DNA of 64,000 bases from Fidelibacterota bacterium. GTDB taxonomy: Bacteria > Fidelibacterota > Marinisomatia > SCGC-AAA003-L08 > TS1B11. The position numbers were made by a program, and so were the translations under genes. Under the pieces are notes generated by a model that ran no database searches, had not been told where the DNA came from, and saw nothing but the letters and a program-made list of their open reading frames with translations. The DNA lies in assembly GCA_004124875.1 (NCBI GenBank), contig SCKJ01000009.1:1-64000 (forward strand). The letters are read 5' to 3'. How positions within the stretch are numbered: the first letter of the stretch is position 1; every line of letters starts with the position of its first letter. This document shows positions 49,201-57,873 of this stretch, piece by piece.

Positions 49201-49535
49201 TTCACACGATTCCATAGTTGCAGCGCAGAGACGCCGATGATGACCCCCACGCTGTCAGCCAGCCAATCCATGACGCTGGAATCTCTGCCGGGGACCCAAC
49301 TTTGGTAAAACTCATCGGCCGCTCCAAACAGTGATGCGAAAATGACAACGTGCCACCATGAGGCGACTGCCGGGCGGGACCAGGCCAGCAGAAAGGCAAA
49401 ACCGGCGTATTCCAGCAGGTGGATCATCTTGTCCTGCGAAAATATGGGCGCGGACGGAAAATTCTTCCCCGGGATACTCGACAAGGCCACAATCAGCAGC
49501 GCGTAGGCCAGGGTGAATGCCGTCTTGCGCTGCAT
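49197..49535 (-). CDS. VanZ-like membrane protein
   Basis: 112 residues with four predicted helices, e.g. LAYALLIVALSSIP, LLEYAGFAFLLAW, HVVIFASLFGAADEFYQSWVPGRD and DSVGVIIGVSAL. The E-[FY]-x-Q-x-[FW]-V-P-G-R-x-x-x-x-x-D motif (here DEFYQSWVPGRDSSVMDWLAD) is the VanZ-family signature. Function of stand-alone VanZ proteins is poorly known. Overlaps recN and directly follows nnr. Confidence 0.85.
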   Translation of the reverse strand: MQRKTAFTLAYALLIVALSSIPGKNFPSAPIFSQDKMIHLLEYAGFAFLLAWSRPAVASWWHVVIFASLFGAADEFYQSWVPGRDSSVMDWLADSVGVIIGVSALQLWNRVK

Positions 49536-51071
49536 TCACACTTTCCCAAACTCGGCCAGCGCCAAGGGCACGTGTTGCAGCAGGTCGGTGGCCGTCATGC
49601 CGGGTGTGCCCATCTGCTCAGCGGCTAAATCTCCCGCCCTGCCGTGCAGCCATACTCCCATCAGCGCGGCCTCGTCTGCGGAATAGCCTTGAGACAAAAA
49701 TGTGCCGATCACTCCGCTGAGCACATCGCCGGATCCCGCTGTGGCCATGCCCGGATTTCCGCTGCTGTTGATAACGATGTCGCCATTGGATAGCAGCACC
49801 ATCGAAGGGGCTCCTTTGAGCACAACAGTATGGTTGAAATAGCTGCCCACCTCAGTCAGCGCGCTGATGGGATCGGCCTGCACTGCGGCGCGGTCATGGT
49901 CAAACAGGAGGGCAAATTCTCCCACATGGGGCGTGAGCACCAGGGGATGGGCACCAGCATTGAGCAGACCGGCCTGCCCATTAAACGCTGCCAGGGCATC
50001 GGCATCGAGAATCATGGGGACATCAATGTTCGGCAACAGATTACGCACAAATTTCAGGCATTGCGGCGCCCTGGAAAGTCCCGGTCCCATCACCAGCGCT
50101 GAACACCATTCCAGCGACTCCTGGATCAGCGATATATGCTCAGGCAGGAACATGCCCTGGCCGTGGTCATCCAGACCGAGGGTGATGATTTCCGGCATTG
50201 ATGCGGCATACAAATGTTGCAGGCTCAGGGGGCAGGCGGCAATGGTTAGCCCGCTGCCCGAGCGCAGTGTGGCGCTGCCTGACAGCATGGCCGCGCCGGT
50301 CATGCCCAACGATCCTGATATGACCAGCGTTTTGCCCTGCCTGTGCTTATATGTCTGTCTGCCGGGCGGAGCAAACTGAGCGGCAAAATCGGATTCCCGG
50401 TAGCGGTAAAAACTACGGGTCCGGTTGTTAAAATAGCTATCGGCAAACCCGATATCGGTGACAACCACTTGGCCGGCCAGGTCGGGGCCATCATTGATCA
50501 GCAGCCCCAACTTGTCATAACCCATGGTGACCGTCACATCGGCCCTTACGGCGACTGATGCCACATCCCCGCTATCTCCATTGAGTCCCGTTGGGAGATC
50601 GACACTGAGCACGGGGCCGCCGTGGGCGTTGATTGCCCCGACCCAGCTCTCCATCGGCTCATGCAACGGGCCTTTTGCGCCAATGCCGAGGAGGGCGTCG
50701 ATGATCAGCCCATCGCTGTCGATGGTCACCTGATCCGGCGTGGCTGTTTCCATATCACCGGCAGAGGGATCATCGTGAAACTGCGCAGTCACGGCATCAA
50801 GGTCATCGACGGCGCAGGTCAGCGCCAGCTGGCAGTTATAGCCCCATTCGCGCAGAAATTGGGCGGCTGCCAATCCATCGCCGCCGTTGTGGCCTTTCCC
50901 GCACACAATCGTCATCTGTCTGGAAACGTCTCCAGCCAGCATTTTCGCGGCCTCGATCGCCACAGCCCGGCCAGCGTTGCGCATCAAACGAACGGCTGTG
51001 GAATGCCCCTTATCAATGGTGAAGCGATCGAGTTCCCGGCAACCGGCGGTAGAGAGGACGTTATCCATCAA
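49536..51071 (-). CDS. nnr: Bifunctional NAD(P)H-hydrate epimerase/dehydratase
   Basis: 511 residues; repairs hydrated NADH/NADPH. N-terminal epimerase (YjeF_N) with VCGKGHNGGDGLAAAQFL and SVDLPTGLNGDSG; C-terminal ADP/ATP-dependent dehydratase (carbohydrate-kinase type) with GSLGMTGAAMLSGSATLRSGSG, ILDADALAAF, LTPHVGEFALL and NPGMATAGSGDVLSGVIG. Complete fusion as in E. coli. The start overlaps acpS's end by 11 bp, a common pairing. Confidence 0.95.
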   Translation of the reverse strand: MMDNVLSTAGCRELDRFTIDKGHSTAVRLMRNAGRAVAIEAAKMLAGDVSRQMTIVCGKGHNGGDGLAAAQFLREWGYNCQLALTCAVDDLDAVTAQFHDDPSAGDMETATPDQVTIDSDGLIIDALLGIGAKGPLHEPMESWVGAINAHGGPVLSVDLPTGLNGDSGDVASVAVRADVTVTMGYDKLGLLINDGPDLAGQVVVTDIGFADSYFNNRTRSFYRYRESDFAAQFAPPGRQTYKHRQGKTLVISGSLGMTGAAMLSGSATLRSGSGLTIAACPLSLQHLYAASMPEIITLGLDDHGQGMFLPEHISLIQESLEWCSALVMGPGLSRAPQCLKFVRNLLPNIDVPMILDADALAAFNGQAGLLNAGAHPLVLTPHVGEFALLFDHDRAAVQADPISALTEVGSYFNHTVVLKGAPSMVLLSNGDIVINSSGNPGMATAGSGDVLSGVIGTFLSQGYSADEAALMGVWLHGRAGDLAAEQMGTPGMTATDLLQHVPLALAEFGKV

Positions 51072-51420
51072 ATTGCGCCGTTACAGTGGCGACGGCAATC
51101 GAATCGGTGTGGCTGATGGAAACGCTGAGCTGCACATTGTTCTGATCGGCCAATGTGGCGCGGGGCACGCCAATATCGTCGCGCCGGATTTCGATGGACA
51201 GAAACGGCACGGTGGTGCGTCGTCCAGCGGCATGCAACGCCTTGCGCACGGCCTCCTTGGCAGCAAACCTCCCAGCGAAATGGATGGCCGGCACCGCCTG
51301 GCGCTGGCAGTAATCGATTTCATGAGGGGTGAACAGGCGCTCCAACAGGTGTCGCCCCCACTTGTCCATCATCCTCGAAAATCGGTCAATATCCACGATG
51401 TCGGTACCCAGAAAGATCAT
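51061..51420 (-). CDS. acpS: Holo-[acyl-carrier-protein] synthase
   Basis: 119 residues; transfers phosphopantetheine from CoA to ACP. GTDIVDIDRF (Mg2+ Asp8), RFAAKEAVRKAL (Glu of the metal site) and SISHTDSIAVATV near the end are the family motifs. Overlaps the HAD hydrolase gene by 4 bp and nnr by 11 bp. Confidence 0.95.
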   Translation of the reverse strand: MIFLGTDIVDIDRFSRMMDKWGRHLLERLFTPHEIDYCQRQAVPAIHFAGRFAAKEAVRKALHAAGRRTTVPFLSIEIRRDDIGVPRATLADQNNVQLSVSISHTDSIAVATVTAQFDG

Positions 51421-52106
51421 TGCTGCTTGAACTCGTGCACAATGTTAATGAGGGCATCGATGTTGTCCAATGTGTAGTCGGCATCGGATGAGGTAACCCC
51501 GTGCGAGTTACCGTAGCGGGCAAACGCCGTCCGCATGCCAAGCCGTTCGGCCCCTTTCAAATCGCGCTCAGGCCAGTCGCCGACCATCAGGGCCTCCTCA
51601 GGCTCTACCTCCAGCAACTTGCAAATGGCCTGAAACGGCTCGGGGGCCGGCTTGTGCACACCCGTGTCATCAAAGGTGACGACGGCATCAAACATATGGT
51701 GCAGATTGAGGTAACAGAGTCGCATCCATGCTTCCCTGCTGGGCGCATCGGAAACGACCCCCAAACGGTACCCCTCTTTGGCCAGAGTCATCAGCGTGAC
51801 ATTGACATGAGGATAGAGCACGAGCGAGCTGTCCCGCGCCCGCCGATAAGCCACAATGCCTGCCGCAAGGTACTTGTAATTGACGCTCCCTGTCACCTGA
51901 GTCAGAAAATCGTTGAACACTTCCTGGTATTCGTATCCCTTTTCGTCGTAAATGGCCAAAATGGCGCTGAGTCCCTGCTCCACGTTATAATCGAGTCCCG
52001 CTTCCACCATGGCTTCAACGGCGGAGCGTACTGCTTTATGTTTCATGCGCATGAAATCGGTAAGGGTGTTGTCCAGGTCGAATATGACAGCTTTTAACGG
52101 TGGCAC
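51417..52106 (-). CDS. HAD family hydrolase
   Basis: 229 residues, HAD subfamily I with an alpha-helical cap. Motif I FDLDNTLTD (nucleophile Asp9, acid Asp11), motif II VVSDAPS, motif III HKPAPEPF and motif IV VGDWPERDLKGA are all present. Closest in plan to the TIGR02253 group of unknown phosphatases. ATG; overlaps acpS by 4 bp. Substrate unknown. Confidence 0.85.
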   Translation of the reverse strand: MPPLKAVIFDLDNTLTDFMRMKHKAVRSAVEAMVEAGLDYNVEQGLSAILAIYDEKGYEYQEVFNDFLTQVTGSVNYKYLAAGIVAYRRARDSSLVLYPHVNVTLMTLAKEGYRLGVVSDAPSREAWMRLCYLNLHHMFDAVVTFDDTGVHKPAPEPFQAICKLLEVEPEEALMVGDWPERDLKGAERLGMRTAFARYGNSHGVTSSDADYTLDNIDALINIVHEFKQQ

Positions 52107-52190
52107 CGGTCACTCCAAAAAGGTTTAAATAACACAGCCCCGCCCTGCAATACTCAAGAGCGAGGCTGCAACGGCAGGGCGGAAAAAGAG

Positions 52191-53495
52191 TTATTTGCCG
52201 CTGGATTTCATCTGCTTGCGCTCCCGTGAGGCGTCCGCCGCGGTGGATCTGTCGCTCCCGGTTTCGGCTTTCTTGAACGCGGCCACCGCGCCCGGTATCT
52301 CGTTGAGCTCTTTTCGGGCTTTGCCAAGCTCGAACCAGCTGGGCTGAAATTTATTGTCAATACCGACACTTTTCCGGGCCAGCAATTTAGCGCTTTCAAA
52401 ATTTCCCAAGTTGTTTTCCACATACGCCAGACGCCACAGTTTGACGTGATCATCCGGCTTGAGCTCAACCGCCTTTTCCAGGTAAGGTTTGGCCTGTAAA
52501 TATTTTTCCTGCTCAGAATAGATTTCCCCCAACATCTCATTGGCGGTGATGTTGTCCGGTTTCAGCGCCAGCGCGGCCTTCAGGTGCTTGCTGGCCTGCG
52601 TGGGATTCTCCGCTTTCAGCGATTGCCCCAGACCAACCATGGCTCTATAGGCATCGGGGTCGACGCTCAGCGCCGCGCGATAGGCGGAGGCGGCCTCCTT
52701 GAACCGCTGCTCGCTGCGCAGAATGTTTCCTTTTTCCAGATAGGCTGTGAGGTAGGCCGGATTCGTGCGGATCGATTTTTCCAGAATATCCAGCGCTTGA
52801 GTGACCAGACCTTGTTGGGATAGAGTTCTTGCCAGCCTGTAGTACCCCTGGCTAAAAGTGGGATCGATATCAAGGGCAGTTTCAAAGTGTTCTTGCGCGG
52901 GCGCCCAGTCACGAATGCGATAGAATCGCTCGCCCTCCTGGTACTGCCGAACGGCCATCGTGCGCATGGCCTTCGAATATTTCTCTTCACGCGGATTCAA
53001 CTGCCGGGCCGTGCGGAATGATTTAACGGCATCCCCAGTGCTGCCACCCCCCTGCAGACTCAAGCCTTTGTAGTAGTGAAGCGTGGCAAATTCCGGATAC
53101 TCAGCCAGAAGAGCATCGTACTTCCTGATCGCGGAAGGGTAGTCGCGGTTGTCGTGCGACCGCCGGCCATCCTTCAGGCCGTCGGTGATCTTCCCGATTT
53201 CATCAGCGAATGCCCGGTAATTTTCGTTATGCGGATCCTTCTCAATGGCCCCTATTATACTTTTCTGGGCTCCTCGCAAATCGTCAATTTTGAGGCTCGC
53301 CTTACTCAGCGCGAAAAGAGCCATGCTCTGTTCCGGATTATCCTTGATTATTTTTCCATAGATATCAACGGCGGCCACCCAGTTCCCCGCCTCCTCCGCC
53401 ACTCGGGCATCTCTGTATAAATCGTCGATTCCTTGAGCCATACCTGTAGATGGCGCTAAAAGGAGGGCGATCAGGGCTGATTTAATGAAGGACAT
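52191..53495 (-). CDS. Secreted TPR-repeat protein
   Basis: 434 residues, signal peptide MSFIKSALIALLLAPSTGMAQ, then about ten tetratricopeptide repeats (for example DLYRDARVAEEAGNWVAAVDIY, ATLHYYKGLSLQGGGSTGDAVKSF, AYLEKGNILRSEQRFKEAASAY). A periplasmic or surface scaffold for protein complexes. The last 25 residues are charged (DRSTAADASRERKQMKSSGK). No partner is indicated by the neighbours. Confidence 0.85.
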   Translation of the reverse strand: MSFIKSALIALLLAPSTGMAQGIDDLYRDARVAEEAGNWVAAVDIYGKIIKDNPEQSMALFALSKASLKIDDLRGAQKSIIGAIEKDPHNENYRAFADEIGKITDGLKDGRRSHDNRDYPSAIRKYDALLAEYPEFATLHYYKGLSLQGGGSTGDAVKSFRTARQLNPREEKYSKAMRTMAVRQYQEGERFYRIRDWAPAQEHFETALDIDPTFSQGYYRLARTLSQQGLVTQALDILEKSIRTNPAYLTAYLEKGNILRSEQRFKEAASAYRAALSVDPDAYRAMVGLGQSLKAENPTQASKHLKAALALKPDNITANEMLGEIYSEQEKYLQAKPYLEKAVELKPDDHVKLWRLAYVENNLGNFESAKLLARKSVGIDNKFQPSWFELGKARKELNEIPGAVAAFKKAETGSDRSTAADASRERKQMKSSGK

Positions 53496-53610
53496 ATGCT
53501 ACTGTTACTCCTCTTGCGTGAATGGCGATTCTCCTTGATCGGAACCGCTCACATTCTTTTTGGCTGCTCTTCGACTCGACCGAGTTAAATAAACGGTCAT
53601 GATTAATCCT

Positions 53611-53814
53611 GTGCCGAAGGCGGGACTCCCTTCGACAATGCCTCCGGCTGGCCTGCGTCAAGGCCGGTCAAACTTACTCAGGGCAGGCTTCTCGTCCCAC
53701 CGTCTCTCCACTGTGCCGAAGGCGGGACTCCCTTCGACAATGCCTCCGGCTGGCCTGCGTCAAGGCCGGTCAAACTTACTCAGGGCAGGCTTCTCGTCCC
53801 ACCGTCTCTCCACT
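53611..53814. repeat. Perfect 102-bp tandem duplication at the tRNA-Leu 3' end
   Basis: Two identical 102-bp units (53611-53712, 53713-53814). Each begins with GTGCCGAAGGCGGGACTC, the plus-strand image of the last 17 nt of the adjacent tRNA-Leu plus one base; the real tRNA supplies a third copy at 53815. The remainder is a CTTCGACAATGCC...CAGGGCAGGCTTCT-type dispersed sequence. The arrangement looks like repeated att-type or REP-mediated duplication. Confidence 0.92.
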
Positions 53815-53815
53815 G

Positions 53816-53899
53816 TGCCGAAGGCGGGACTCGAACCCGCACAGGATTGCTCCCACTGCCCCCTCAAGACAGCGTGTCTACCAGTTCCACCACTTCGGC
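53816..53899 (-). tRNA. tRNA-Leu(GAG)
   Basis: 84 nt with long variable arm. Acceptor GCCGAAG (53893-53899) pairs with 53817-53823; anticodon stem CTGTC/GGCAG with loop TTGAGGG gives GAG; T-arm GGTTCGAGTCC. Discriminator A. Lies just downstream of secG, and is followed by the tandem duplicates of its own 3' end. Confidence 0.94.
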
Positions 53900-53903
53900 A
53901 GCG

Positions 53904-54308
53904 TTACTCGTTGTCCTCTTCGACGTCATCCTCAACCGGTTTGTCATCGGCTGCCGGGATGGGTAATGCCGCCGGATCAGACAGTTCCGGCAGATCAATG
54001 CTGGTCACCGGTCGAACGGGAGCCAGCAACTGCTGGCCGGCCTGTTGCCGGACAATGCTCTCTCGTTGCGCTTTGTCCGGATTTCCGGTCAAGGAAATCA
54101 AAATCGCTAAAATCATGAATGTCCCCGCAAGGCCGCTGGTCATTTTAATCATCAGCTTGTCGGCGCCCTGGCCGCCGAACATAGCTGTCGATACGCCACC
54201 GCCCATGCTCCCTGCCAGGCCACCGCCCTTCCCCGACTGCAACAGAATGACAACCACCAACAGAAAGGATGTTAATATATGCAAACCAATTAATATTCCA
54301 TATAGCAC
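53904..54308 (-). CDS. secG: Preprotein translocase subunit SecG
   Basis: 134 residues. Two helices, LIGLHILTSFLLVVVILLQSGKGGGLAGSMGGG and LMIKMTSGLAGTFMILAILISL, with the characteristic QSGKGGGL-x-x-x-x-GGG loop; an acidic Pro-rich tail extends it beyond the usual 75-110 residues. Assists SecYE. GTG start overlaps the tpiA stop by one base (TAGTG), so it is coupled. Confidence 0.93.
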   Translation of the reverse strand: MLYGILIGLHILTSFLLVVVILLQSGKGGGLAGSMGGGVSTAMFGGQGADKLMIKMTSGLAGTFMILAILISLTGNPDKAQRESIVRQQAGQQLLAPVRPVTSIDLPELSDPAALPIPAADDKPVEDDVEEDNE

Positions 54309-55081
54309 TATGCGCTCCTCAATTCTTGCTTTGCGATTTCCGCAATGTTTACAAATTCATCCAGTTCCAGACTGGCGCCGCCGATGAGAAAACCGTCTAT
54401 GCCCGGCGTGCCGATCAACTCAGCAGCATTGGAACTTTTCACCGAGCCACCGTAGAGCACTTTTACGGCCCCAAGATCATCATCGGGATACAGGTCTCTC
54501 AGGACGCCGCGGACCATCCCATGAGCCTCACCAGCCTGCTGCGTAGTTGCCACCACCCCGGTTCCTATGGCCCACACCGGCTCGTAGGCAATGACCACCG
54601 ATTCGACGGGAAACCTCTGCAGTTGACCCAAATCGTTGGAGAGCTGCTCACGTAAAACCTCCTGAGTGCGGCCTTGATCGCGCTGCTCAAGCAGCTCGCC
54701 CACGCACAGCATCACTTTCAGCCCTGCACCCAAGGCAGTGGCGACTTTCAAAGGCCTCGAATCAGCCGGTTCAGCGAAGACGTGGCGTCTTTCGGAATGC
54801 CCGATCAGCACCCATTGGCAACCGCACGCCACCAGCATTTCAGCCGAATTCTCGCCGGTAAAAGCGCCGCTTTGCTCGTGATGCATATTCTGTCCGCCCA
54901 TCTCAATGGCGGTATCAACGAGGGCCTCGTGGATGGAGTGCAACCCCGTGGCCGATGGGAACAAAATAAAATCAACCTCCGGCAGATTCAAGGCTTTTGT
55001 CGAGAGTTGACGCGCGAAGGTACGACCCTCCTGGGGGGTCTTGTGCATCTTCCAATTGCCGGCAATGACGGGAGTTCCCAT
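54308..55081 (-). CDS. tpiA: Triosephosphate isomerase
   Basis: 257 residues; interconverts DHAP and glyceraldehyde 3-phosphate. Catalytic K11 (GNWKMHK), H95 (LIGHSERR) and E167 (AYEPVWAIGTG) are present, plus the phosphate loop GGSVKSSNA. Two bp after pgk; cotranscribed with pgk and secG, a frequent cluster. Confidence 0.97.
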   Translation of the reverse strand: MGTPVIAGNWKMHKTPQEGRTFARQLSTKALNLPEVDFILFPSATGLHSIHEALVDTAIEMGGQNMHHEQSGAFTGENSAEMLVACGCQWVLIGHSERRHVFAEPADSRPLKVATALGAGLKVMLCVGELLEQRDQGRTQEVLREQLSNDLGQLQRFPVESVVIAYEPVWAIGTGVVATTQQAGEAHGMVRGVLRDLYPDDDLGAVKVLYGGSVKSSNAAELIGTPGIDGFLIGGASLELDEFVNIAEIAKQELRSA

Positions 55082-55083
55082 CG

Positions 55084-56265
55084 TCAGCGCAACGCCTCCA
55101 GGGCCGGGAGCTTGTTGCCGCTGAGCAACTCCAGCGACGCCCCTCCCCCGGTGCTGATATGGCTGAAATGCTTGGGTTCGGACAGTTTGTAAATGGCCGA
55201 CACCGAATCTCCCCCCCCAACGATGGAGACGGCGCCATTCCTGGTGGCTTCGGCGATGCTGGACATGACAATCTCGGTCCCGGTCTGAAAGGGGGCGTAC
55301 TCAAAAATGCCCATGGGACCGTTCCACAAAATGGTTTTGCCTTCAGCAATGGCCATGCCGAAATCGGCGCACGTTTCGGGACCCAGGTCGACGCCCATTT
55401 CGTCTGGCCGTAAGTCTTCCAGACCAGCCAGGCGCCAGTCGGCATCGGGATGGCCCCGGTTTGCGGCCACAAGATCCCGCGGCAGCAAAATGGAGATGTT
55501 ACGCTCCTCCGCCTCCTTGAGTATGGACTCCGCCTCCTCGAGAAGATCATTCTCCACCAGTGACAAACCAATGTGGTACCCCTGCGCCTTCAAAAAGGTG
55601 AAGGCCATGCCTCCACCGATGATCAGGCGGTCGGTCTTGTCCAGCAGGTGCCGGATCAGTTCGAGTTTGCCGGCAATTTTGGCTCCTCCCAGGACAACGA
55701 TGAACGGTTTAGCCGGGTTTTCCAACTTCTCTTCGAGAAAGCGCAACTCGCGGCCCATTAGCAGGCCGTAAGCCCGCTCTTTGAAGTGCGACGCAACGCC
55801 CACATTGCTGGCGTGCGCCCGATGCGCAGTGCCGAATGCGTCGTTCACATAAATTTCGCCATGCTGCGCCAGCCGGGCCGAAAATTCGTCGTCGTTCGCT
55901 TCCTCCCCAGTGTAAAAGCGCAAGTTCTCCAGCAGGTGGATCTGACCCGGTTTAAGTTTTTTGCTCACGCTGATGGCCTGATCAGAGACACAATCCTGAG
56001 AAAAAATAACGTCATGGTCGAGCAGCTGTTCCAAAGTTTCGGCCACCGGCAAAAGCGACAGTTTCGGCACCACATCTCCATGCGGCCGCCCGAGATGGGA
56101 CATGAGCACAACGGAACCGCCGAGTTCGATGATGTGGCGGATGGTGGGCAGCGATGCCTGAATGCGGAAGTCATTATCCACGACCCCGTCATCCAGCGGG
56201 ACGTTAAAATCGACCCGAACGAGCGCGCGCCTGTCCGCCAAATCTATAAATTCAACTGGATTCAT
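55084..56265 (-). CDS. pgk: Phosphoglycerate kinase
   Basis: 393 residues, both lobes. RVDFNVPLDDG, SHLGRPHG, ENLRFYTGEEANDDEF and YVNDAFGTAHRAHAS in the substrate lobe, VLGGAKIAGKLELI and the nucleotide-lobe motif GGGDSVSAI with STGGGASLELL near the end. Makes ATP in glycolysis. In operon with tpiA and secG. Confidence 0.97.
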   Translation of the reverse strand: MNPVEFIDLADRRALVRVDFNVPLDDGVVDNDFRIQASLPTIRHIIELGGSVVLMSHLGRPHGDVVPKLSLLPVAETLEQLLDHDVIFSQDCVSDQAISVSKKLKPGQIHLLENLRFYTGEEANDDEFSARLAQHGEIYVNDAFGTAHRAHASNVGVASHFKERAYGLLMGRELRFLEEKLENPAKPFIVVLGGAKIAGKLELIRHLLDKTDRLIIGGGMAFTFLKAQGYHIGLSLVENDLLEEAESILKEAEERNISILLPRDLVAANRGHPDADWRLAGLEDLRPDEMGVDLGPETCADFGMAIAEGKTILWNGPMGIFEYAPFQTGTEIVMSSIAEATRNGAVSIVGGGDSVSAIYKLSEPKHFSHISTGGGASLELLSGNKLPALEALR

Positions 56266-56288
56266 GGTTTATCCCTGCGGCGGCAAAG

Positions 56289-56966
56289 TTAACGCTCTGT
56301 GGGCGGGGTCGCTATGCTAAACACACCCACATGGGAGTATCCCGCCCCCTTGAGAACCTGCGCGCATGCCGATGCGGTAGCGCCGGTGGTCACCACATCG
56401 TCAATCAGCAGCGCGCGGGTCCCTTCCGCGGAGAGGCGGCATTCAAAACTCCCGGCCATGTTGCCAATTCTTTCGCCCGCCGTCAGTCCTGTCTGACTGA
56501 CCGTCCATTGTCGACGCCGGACAGCCTTGGGGTCCACCGGCAGCTCCCACGCCTCACCCAGCGCATGGGCCAACAGCAGGGACTGATTGTAGCCCCGCTC
56601 CCTCAGTTTTGTGCGATGCAGTGGCACCGGAATCAGGACGTCATACGCCTGCTGGAGTTGAGCGGCTGGACTTTCGGCGCAGGCATAGCGCATCAGGTCA
56701 ACCGCCATCCCTGTGCGGCCCTCATATTTCAGCGCATGGATGGCCCGCTGCAGCCGGTCGTCAAACCAGAATGCCGACCAGACGCCGTCCAGGCCAGCCC
56801 CGGTTGTCACTTGTGCGACCCAGTTACCCAGGTTCGCCGGGCTCAGGGAGAAGCCGCAGGCGTCGCACAGATGGTGTCCCGGCTCAACGGGCTGTTCGCA
56901 GGTGACGCACAGGCTGGGGAACAGAAGTTCCAGAAATCCCCCGACGGGGCGGGACAGAACCGTCAT
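56289..56966 (-). CDS. comF: ComF family phosphoribosyltransferase-like protein
   Basis: 225 residues. N-terminal zinc finger (CVTCEQP ... LCDACG), ALKYEGRTGMAVDLM, VPVPLHRTKLRERGYNQSLLLAHAL, and the PRTase loop ALLIDDVVTTGATASACAQVLKGAG. ComF/GntX-type proteins serve in DNA uptake; the biochemical substrate is unknown. Overlaps the ROK kinase gene by 4 bp. Confidence 0.9.
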   Translation of the reverse strand: MTVLSRPVGGFLELLFPSLCVTCEQPVEPGHHLCDACGFSLSPANLGNWVAQVTTGAGLDGVWSAFWFDDRLQRAIHALKYEGRTGMAVDLMRYACAESPAAQLQQAYDVLIPVPLHRTKLRERGYNQSLLLAHALGEAWELPVDPKAVRRRQWTVSQTGLTAGERIGNMAGSFECRLSAEGTRALLIDDVVTTGATASACAQVLKGAGYSHVGVFSIATPPTER

Positions 56967-57871
56967 TGGGCAGCTCTGGCCGGTAGCGCGGCAGCCATTG
57001 CGGCGGCGCCCAACAGCGGGGCATCGCTGCCCAGCTTGGCGGGCACCACCTGTAATTGCGCGGCAGGCAATTCAAAGATATACTCTTTCAGTGAGCGCTC
57101 CATCGCAGCGTGAAACTGGCTCCAGGCCCCCGCCATTTCCCCGCCAACCACAACCATATGCGGGTCCAGAAGATTGACCACATGCACCAGCGACAGTCCC
57201 AACACCTTGCCGTAGCGTTGCCACACGGCCTGGGCATTCTCGTCGCCGTCTTCAGCCAGCTCATAGACTTGCAGGGCTGTGGCCGCCTTGCCACCTAAGC
57301 GATGGTAGGCCTTCACCACCCCACTGGCCGAAACGGTATCCTCCCAGAGTTCACCCCCTTCAGTCCAGGGCGTCAGCCCGTACTCCGCCGCCGTGCCGGT
57401 AGCCCCCCGGTAAACCCGTCCGTTTAAGACAATGCCAAATCCAAAGCCGGTGCCCAGGGTGACACCGATGACATAGTCGAGGCCTTTCCCAGCGCCGCCA
57501 ATGGCCTCACCTAAGGCGAACAGGTTGGCGTCATTGTCAAGCGCCACGGGACAGTGAAGTTTTGCCAACATCGACTCGCTCAACGGATAGCGCCACAGAA
57601 AGGGGATGTTGGGAGTCTCCAGAATGACCCCCTTCATTGAATCCAGGGGACCGGGGCAGCCCAATCCAACGCTGGCCAGATCGCCACGTTCAAGCGCCCG
57701 GGAAGCAAGCAGCGCGTCTATGCGCCCGGCAAGCCGTTCCACGAGTTCGTCTCCACTGCCTGTGTCGGCCATGCTCAGCGCGTCGCCCCGCCCCAGCAGT
57801 TCCATGCGCTCATTAAACAGACCCAGATTGACGGACGTGCCGCCAATATCAACGCCAATGAAATGGCTCAC
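56963..57871 (-). CDS. ROK family sugar kinase lacking the zinc motif
   Basis: 302 residues. Actin-like ATPase fold with phosphate-1 loop GVDIGGTSVNLGLF, catalytic region LDNDANLFALGEAIGG (base Asp) and TLGTGFGFGIVLNGRVYRGA. The usual ROK zinc finger (GH...CxCGxxGCxE) is missing: the segment reads GTAAEYGLTPWTEGGELWED, without any of its Cys and with Tyr/Leu in place of the His region. Probably a glucokinase-like or ManNAc/NAG-type kinase; substrate open. Between GWxTD-like gene and comF, overlapping the latter. Confidence 0.85.
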   Translation of the reverse strand: MSHFIGVDIGGTSVNLGLFNERMELLGRGDALSMADTGSGDELVERLAGRIDALLASRALERGDLASVGLGCPGPLDSMKGVILETPNIPFLWRYPLSESMLAKLHCPVALDNDANLFALGEAIGGAGKGLDYVIGVTLGTGFGFGIVLNGRVYRGATGTAAEYGLTPWTEGGELWEDTVSASGVVKAYHRLGGKAATALQVYELAEDGDENAQAVWQRYGKVLGLSLVHVVNLLDPHMVVVGGEMAGAWSQFHAAMERSLKEYIFELPAAQLQVVPAKLGSDAPLLGAAAMAAALPARAAQ

Positions 57872-57873
57872 GG

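Noticed and set aside
53599-54387. 262-codon plus-strand open frame across the tandem repeat
   Set aside because: It crosses tRNA-Leu and secG on the opposite strand; its repeated protein segment only reflects the 102-bp DNA duplication.
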